DNA from: Nitrospira sp.
GTDB taxonomy: Bacteria > Nitrospirota > Nitrospiria > Nitrospirales > Nitrospiraceae
NCBI GenBank assembly: GCA_005116885.1
Contig: SWDP01000036.1
Location: 64,925-111,074 of the forward strand
DNA: 46,150 nt
Reading direction: 5' to 3'
In this document: positions 42,852-46,150 of the stretch, one piece after another
Numbering within the stretch: the stretch's first letter is position 1
How the letters are laid out: each line of letters opens with the position of its first letter
The notes under the pieces: model-generated
Database searches by the model: none
What the model was told of the DNA's origin: nothing
What the model saw: the letters and a program-made list of their open reading frames with translations, nothing else
Position numbers and translations under genes: made by a program

Positions 42852-43511
42852 TCATCTACCCGCTGTCTGCAGATAACACGCATCTTCAAACCGATCGCCA
42901 CGTAGGTACTTCGCGATCACCATCCACTCCCCACGCCCATCGGTCAACGCGACATACGCCTTCTCGTCTATAATGAACGGCTGCAACGTGAACATCATGC
43001 TCAAAGCCGACAAATGCTTACCCGCCTCTGAAGGCACTGGAAGTCCGGACAACTGGTAGCGTCCCCCCGTACGCTCGAACTTATCAGGCGTCGCCAGCAG
43101 AGCAGACAGGTCTTGCCAGTTCGCTTGCTCAAGGACAGCACTATCAGCAGAAAACATGTAGAAACTGTCGCTCGGAGCGCCCTTCATACAAAACGTGGTT
43201 TTGACGACCAGGTCCAGCTGCCCATCGTTATCCAAATCAAACATCGCCTTATCGAGACTCGAACAGTGCCTTGTCTTTGGCCCTTGCCCCTTCAGTTCGA
43301 CCGGCTTCCAGGTAATCTGCCGGAAGATTTCGTGCTGGTACCGTAGCCGCCCTCGATCGTCTACATCCTCACGAAATGCCTCCAGCATTCTTGCACAGAG
43401 CTTGCTATCCCGACCCACGACAAGCTGATACCCTCGCTCACCAGCCCAGACTACGCCTACACTCATCATGAAGGTGAGAAGGCCGGATACGAGCTGTTGT
43501 ATGAATTGCAT
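42852..43511 (-). CDS. Secreted hypothetical protein with FG-GAP-like Asp loop
   Basis: 219 residues with a signal peptide (about 1-23, 'SGLLTFMMSVGVVWA'). 'KAMFDLDNDGQLDLVVKTTF' (about residues 88-107) has the DxDxDGxxD loop of FG-GAP/VCBS repeats, which binds Ca2+. 'DEKAYVALTDGRGEWMVIAK' near the end resembles the usual closing of such envelope proteins. Only one loop is seen, so it is not a full propeller. Probably periplasmic. Partner unknown. Confidence 0.72.
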   Translation of the reverse strand: MQFIQQLVSGLLTFMMSVGVVWAGERGYQLVVGRDSKLCARMLEAFREDVDDRGRLRYQHEIFRQITWKPVELKGQGPKTRHCSSLDKAMFDLDNDGQLDLVVKTTFCMKGAPSDSFYMFSADSAVLEQANWQDLSALLATPDKFERTGGRYQLSGLPVPSEAGKHLSALSMMFTLQPFIIDEKAYVALTDGRGEWMVIAKYLRGDRFEDACYLQTAGR

Positions 43512-43578
43512 AATGCCCTCCCCTGACTGTACTCAAACTGGCAATGTATACAGCCATTTTTCCCACGTTTCTCGTCCA

Positions 43579-43620
43579 TTGACAAGAAAAGTCGGCCCGC
43601 CTAAAATCTGCTGAGATTTT
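43579..43620 (+). promoter_or_regulatory. Promoter of udg with overlapping palindrome
   Basis: TTGACA (43579-43584) and TAAAAT (43602-43607) with exactly 17 bases between form a near-consensus sigma70 promoter. A perfect inverted repeat, AAAATCT-GCTG-AGATTTT (43603-43620), overlaps the -10 and the expected start point near 43614, so a repressor could block it. The udg ATG follows at 43642. Confidence 0.7.
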
Positions 43621-43641
43621 CACCCGCACCCCTTCATCATC

Positions 43642-44286
43642 ATGACACTCCTCGAACTCAGCAAGTCTCTCCACAACTGCCAGCGTTGCAAGCTCGCGAA
43701 GCTGGGCCGAACCCAAGTGGTGTTCGGTGTGGGAAATCCTCATGCGAGCGTGATGTTCGTGGGAGAATCGCCGGGCTTCAACGAAGACCAGCAAGGGGAA
43801 CCGTTTGTCGGGGCTGCTGGAAAGCTCTTGAACGATCTCCTGCAATCTGCGGGATTGTCACGTAGCGACATCTACATCGCAAACGTGATCAAGTGCCGCC
43901 CCCCGAACAACCGCGACCCGGAACCGGATGAAGTCGAAACGTGCAAACCATTTCTCATGCAACAGATCGCCATGATCCGTCCGAAACTGGTCTGCACGTT
44001 AGGAAACTGGGTGACGCAAACATTGCTGGAACGGAAGGTTGGAATTACCAAGGTCCGCGGCCAAGCCTTCTACCTAAAAGACTTTGTTCTCTTCCCTTTA
44101 TTGCATCCAGCAGCAGCCTTGCACCAAGGCAGCATGCTCGAACCGCTCAAAGAAGACTTCAAGAAGTTGAGAGAGTTTCTGGATCGGAATACGAAACCAG
44201 CCGAACCCACAACAGCAGCTTCACCGGCTGCTCCGACCTTGCAAATCGACCCACCCCAGCCGGCACAGATGGACCTCTTCAGCTGA
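43642..44286 (+). CDS. udg: Uracil-DNA glycosylase, family 4
   Basis: 214 residues. 'GESPGFNEDQQGEPFVGAAG' (about 42-61) is the family 4 motif 1 (GE-x-PG-x2-ED-x2-G-x-PFVG). Motif 2 is 'LLHPAAAL'. Iron-sulphur ligands are Cys14 and Cys17 (NCQRCKLAK) and further Cys at 'CKPF' and 'LVCTLG'. The enzyme removes uracil from DNA. The last 25 residues are Pro/Ala-rich and end 'PAQMDLFS', whose QMDLF tail resembles a clamp-binding motif (QxxLF-like). It has its own promoter. Confidence 0.94.
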   Translation: MTLLELSKSLHNCQRCKLAKLGRTQVVFGVGNPHASVMFVGESPGFNEDQQGEPFVGAAGKLLNDLLQSAGLSRSDIYIANVIKCRPPNNRDPEPDEVETCKPFLMQQIAMIRPKLVCTLGNWVTQTLLERKVGITKVRGQAFYLKDFVLFPLLHPAAALHQGSMLEPLKEDFKKLREFLDRNTKPAEPTTAASPAAPTLQIDPPQPAQMDLFS

Positions 44287-44365
44287 AGTAATCACTCCAG
44301 AACTGCGCTTAGCCGACCGGCCAGACGCTTGTAAATCAACCCTGGCCTCGTTATCCTTGTTCAGT

Positions 44366-44587
44366 ATGGCTACTGCAAAAGCGCCTCTTATTATCTCGTC
44401 ACCGGACATACTTGGCGGTACGCCGGTCTTTGCAGGAACTCGCGTGCCAGTCCAGACACTGATTGAATACTTGGAGGGAGGCGAAACGATCGACGATTTC
44501 CTTCAAGGATTCCCGACTGTCACTCGTGATCAAGTGATCGCCTTCCTCGAAGAAGCCAAGGCCCGCATGCTCGCCAAGGCCTCGTGA
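44366..44587 (+). CDS. DUF433 antitoxin
   Basis: 73 residues from ATG 44366. 'ISSPDILGGTPVFAGTRVPV' and 'LIEYLEGGETIDDFLQGFPT' with 'TRDQVIAFLEEAK' is a full DUF433 domain, a small winged-helix-like fold. These proteins are antitoxins for DUF5615 PIN-like toxins. The stop overlaps the toxin start (GTGA at 44584). Confidence 0.92.
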   Translation: MATAKAPLIISSPDILGGTPVFAGTRVPVQTLIEYLEGGETIDDFLQGFPTVTRDQVIAFLEEAKARMLAKAS

Positions 44588-44883
44588 GAGTTCTCCTCGA
44601 CGAGTGCATCGACCGACGGTTCGCAAAAGAACTCGAGGGGCACGAGGTGATGACCGTGCCTCAAGTCGGGTGGGCCGGAATCAAGAACGGAGAACCTCTA
44701 TCGAGGGCGCAATCACAATTCGATGCATTCGTAACCGTTGACCGCAATCTGGCCTTTCAACAGAATATTCCTCAGTTCACCATCGCCGTTATCGTGCTGG
44801 AGTCCCCGACCAATCGCCTGAAGGACCTTCGACCACTTCTGCCCAAACTTCAACAACTGCTTCTGAACGTGTGCAAAGGCTGA
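44584..44883 (+). CDS. DUF5615 PIN-like toxin
   Basis: 99 residues from GTG 44584. 'VLLDECIDRRFAKELEGHEV' carries the first acidic pair, 'FVTVDRNLAFQQNIPQF' the later Asp, as in DUF5615 PIN-like proteins (Mut7-C-related), which are likely RNases. It forms a toxin-antitoxin pair with the DUF433 gene. The pattern is complete, so it may be active. Confidence 0.9.
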   Translation: MRVLLDECIDRRFAKELEGHEVMTVPQVGWAGIKNGEPLSRAQSQFDAFVTVDRNLAFQQNIPQFTIAVIVLESPTNRLKDLRPLLPKLQQLLLNVCKG

Positions 44884-45158
44884 AATCAGCCGAGTCAGTT
44901 TGTAACAATAACCCTCACAGCATCAGTTAGCGCGGACATTCAATGGCAAATAGCGCCAGCTTCGCTATGCTCAGAAAAGTAGAATCCCTGTTTATCGTCA
45001 AGGGTTGAGCCCTTCGCGCAATAAATATATTATGTCGGTCTGTATATCAACGCACCGCCGTGTTGCGGACAGAGATAACAGGTCTATGAACCAACAGAAG
45101 AATTACGCGAGGGTTGGCTTACGGCATCTGCATACTATGCCGGTCTGTATACTCAATA
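44884..45158. other. Spacer with a direct repeat before a cassette
   Basis: TATGTCGGTCTGTATATCAA (45031-45050) and TATGCCGGTCTGTATACTCA (45136-45155) are near-identical direct repeats 105 bases apart. The second runs into GTTAGGT (45159-45165), the R' end expected of an attC. A matching left half is not evident. No gene is seen. Confidence 0.5.
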
Positions 45159-45169
45159 GTTAGGTGCCC

Positions 45170-45610
45170 ATGGCTCCGCGAGTGCCTAGTCAACAGGAGT
45201 TTCTTGAATACGACGGCGCTCACTGTTTTCGACTCTGGGCTGAGCTGCCAACGAACTGGTATTGCCCGGCGTGCCTTCGGACGAAGTTCAAAATAATGCG
45301 GTGGACGACACGGTACTTTCGGCGCGACGTCGGAAAGTGCTCTGGTTACAAGGGTTGGATGGCTGGTCTTCATACGCACCATGATCATTCACAAGACTCC
45401 ATGTTCGGACGTTCAGGCCGCTTTTCCGCAACAATCATCTGTGACCAATGCAACTCCGCGGATGGAGTCGCCAAGAAGCACCTAAGACTTCCAGACCGGT
45501 TTTCGTTTTCGCCCGCCGAAATTGCCATGTTCATAACCTCGACGCCTCACGCGCGCCACAAGGTTGACCTTGAAAAGGCTCAGCAGATCTATTCGTGCCT
45601 GGGCGCCTAA
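45170..45610 (+). CDS. HNH-like zinc-binding protein in a cassette
   Basis: 146 residues from ATG 45170; a GTG at 45164 lies in the attC end GTTAGGTG and is possible. 'NWYCPACLRT' gives one Cys pair, 'GWMAGLHTHHDHSQD' a His-Asp cluster and 'IICDQCNSADGVAK' the second Cys pair with Asn. This Cys-x2-Cys, His-His, Cys-x2-Cys-Asn order fits an HNH/treble-clef nuclease. The tail, 'FSFSPAEIAMF' with 'PHARHKVDLEKAQQIYSCL', is conserved-looking but I cannot name it. No strong ribosome site. Its stop codon lies inside the attC that follows, a common feature of cassette genes. Confidence 0.72.
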   Translation: MAPRVPSQQEFLEYDGAHCFRLWAELPTNWYCPACLRTKFKIMRWTTRYFRRDVGKCSGYKGWMAGLHTHHDHSQDSMFGRSGRFSATIICDQCNSADGVAKKHLRLPDRFSFSPAEIAMFITSTPHARHKVDLEKAQQIYSCLGA

Positions 45611-45673
45611 CAATTCGCTCGAGCGGACAAGAGGGCTTCGCCCTGTTGCCGCTCAGCTCATGATCCGTTAGCC
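45605..45673 (+). other. attC recombination site, canonical
   Basis: 69 bases. R'' GCCTAAC (45605-45611), left arm TTCGCTCGAGCGGACAA, a central hairpin GAGGGC-TTCG-CCCTG (45631-45645), right arm TTGCCGCTCAGCTC and R' GTTAGCC (45667-45673). All the parts of a classical attC are present. It shows that a second integron cassette stretch begins at the right edge of the window. Confidence 0.9.
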
Positions 45674-45918
45674 TTCACATGACGAATCATCAGCGCATAG
45701 GTGCAATTTCCAACGCCCACGCCGGCCGTGAGTTTGAGCGCGAAGGTCACTGTTTGGAATGAAGCCATGTACTTCTTCCACTTGGCCCCTCGCATTTCAG
45801 AAAGATACTCTTTGTTCTTCGGGCAGAGCATCCTTCGCGCAAGGAAACACTTGCCGAGTACTACGTTCGGCTGCAAAGCCATCTCATACCAGAAGGCGTC
45901 TCCATCCTTGAGTACGAT
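45658..45918 (-). CDS. Possible inverted cassette gene, fragment
   Basis: On the minus strand the frame from 45918 to 45658 is open and reads '...DGDAFWYEMALQPNVVLGKC' (ATG 45882) to 'ALMIRHVKANGS'. Composition looks like a real protein, with an upstream in-frame stop at 45921-45919, so the N-terminus is short or lost by frameshift. The C-terminus is read from within the attC. On the plus strand 45701-45985 is also open, but its composition is less natural. No family recognised. Confidence 0.35.
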   Translation of the reverse strand: MVLKDGDAFWYEMALQPNVVLGKCFLARRMLCPKNKEYLSEMRGAKWKKYMASFQTVTFALKLTAGVGVGNCTYALMIRHVKANGS

Positions 45919-46003
45919 TCAAAATCAGGCCATGCACGCTATCTCAAGGGTGCGGGCTAACCGTCGTATCTACCTCAACAAATAGCGTACTATTTCTCTC
46001 CTC

Positions 46004-46150
46004 TCAACGACGCCCGTTGCTGCTGACGCGTGCATCAGCGTTCTGCTGAGTCTCGCCCGAGCCAGCAATATTCATGAGCGCTTCCGCTGTAATCGCGGAT
46101 TCGCCGCTACGACAAGCCAGCAGGGACCCGAAAGCGGGACCGGCACCGCC
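46004..46150 (-). CDS. Partial reading frame at the right edge
   Basis: The minus strand is open from the window edge to TGA at 46006-46004, reading 48 codons ('AFGSLLACRSGESAITAEAL' ... 'NADARVSSNGRR'). Composition is protein-like with balanced charges, and it could be the C-terminus of a gene that continues beyond the window. No family recognised. Confidence 0.35.
   Translation of the reverse strand, partial: GGAGPAFGSLLACRSGESAITAEALMNIAGSGETQQNADARVSSNGRR

Noticed and set aside
45701-45985. 94-residue plus-strand frame after the attC
   Set aside because: Composition is less protein-like than the opposite strand frame and there is no ribosome site; neither is certain.

Overview
The window looks like a bacterial chromosome segment of moderate GC content. 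My best inference is Nitrospira or a close relative (Nitrospirota). This rests on a dispersed palindromic repeat that I associate with that genus, two B12-dependent class II ribonucleotide reductases, hopanoid-type HpnD/HpnE and a high density of Nitrospira-style lipoproteins. No rRNA, tRNA, CRISPR array, transposase or integron integrase is visible.

Layout. Positions 1-9500 are mostly minus-strand housekeeping genes: a CNNM/CorC membrane protein, RlpA, a double-ACT protein, the long class II ribonucleotide reductase nrdJ and the AmpG permease. The nrdJ promoter carries two NrdR-like boxes placed on its -35 and -10 elements, and two DnaA-box-like sites lie upstream. Positions 9930-14800 hold a two-gene minus-strand operon: a Gfo/Idh/MocA-type oxidoreductase translationally coupled to a 1278-residue protein. 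That protein appears to join a nucleoside-phosphorylase-like N-terminus, a P-loop NTPase centre and an HDDC2-type HD nucleotidase C-terminus. It is the best candidate for an undescribed system, possibly nucleotide-targeting immunity.

Positions 15400-19700 look like an integron cassette array without an integrase (CALIN). There are attC-like sites at 17888, 18715 and 19592 and a remnant near 16473. The genes carried encode a PIN-domain protein, a lipase-like protein, a membrane protein interrupted by a stop codon, two lipoproteins and a small unknown. A second stretch with a clear attC and an HNH-like gene lies at 45159-45673, near the right edge.

Positions 19900-31900 return to core functions: the tRNA methylthiotransferases mtaB and miaB overlap; a minus-strand DNA maintenance cluster holds a MutY/MIG-like glycosylase, a MutT-like Nudix enzyme and a PolB-type 3'-5' exonuclease; then come two PilZ proteins, a RelE-type toxin-antitoxin pair followed by a cysteine-less IscA-like protein, a Nudix hydrolase, an RlmL-like RNA methyltransferase and a lipoprotein with twelve Asp-rich repeats. 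Positions 31900-32760 are a repeat-rich gene-poor stretch with a truncated XRE antitoxin.

Positions 32776-44900 hold FHA and Cys-rich-repeat proteins, YjbQ, a second shorter class II reductase, an SH3-like membrane protein, and a plus-strand run of HAD phosphatase, cobalamin-binding protein, hpnD and hpnE. A family 4 uracil-DNA glycosylase with a near-consensus promoter and a DUF433/DUF5615 toxin-antitoxin pair follow.
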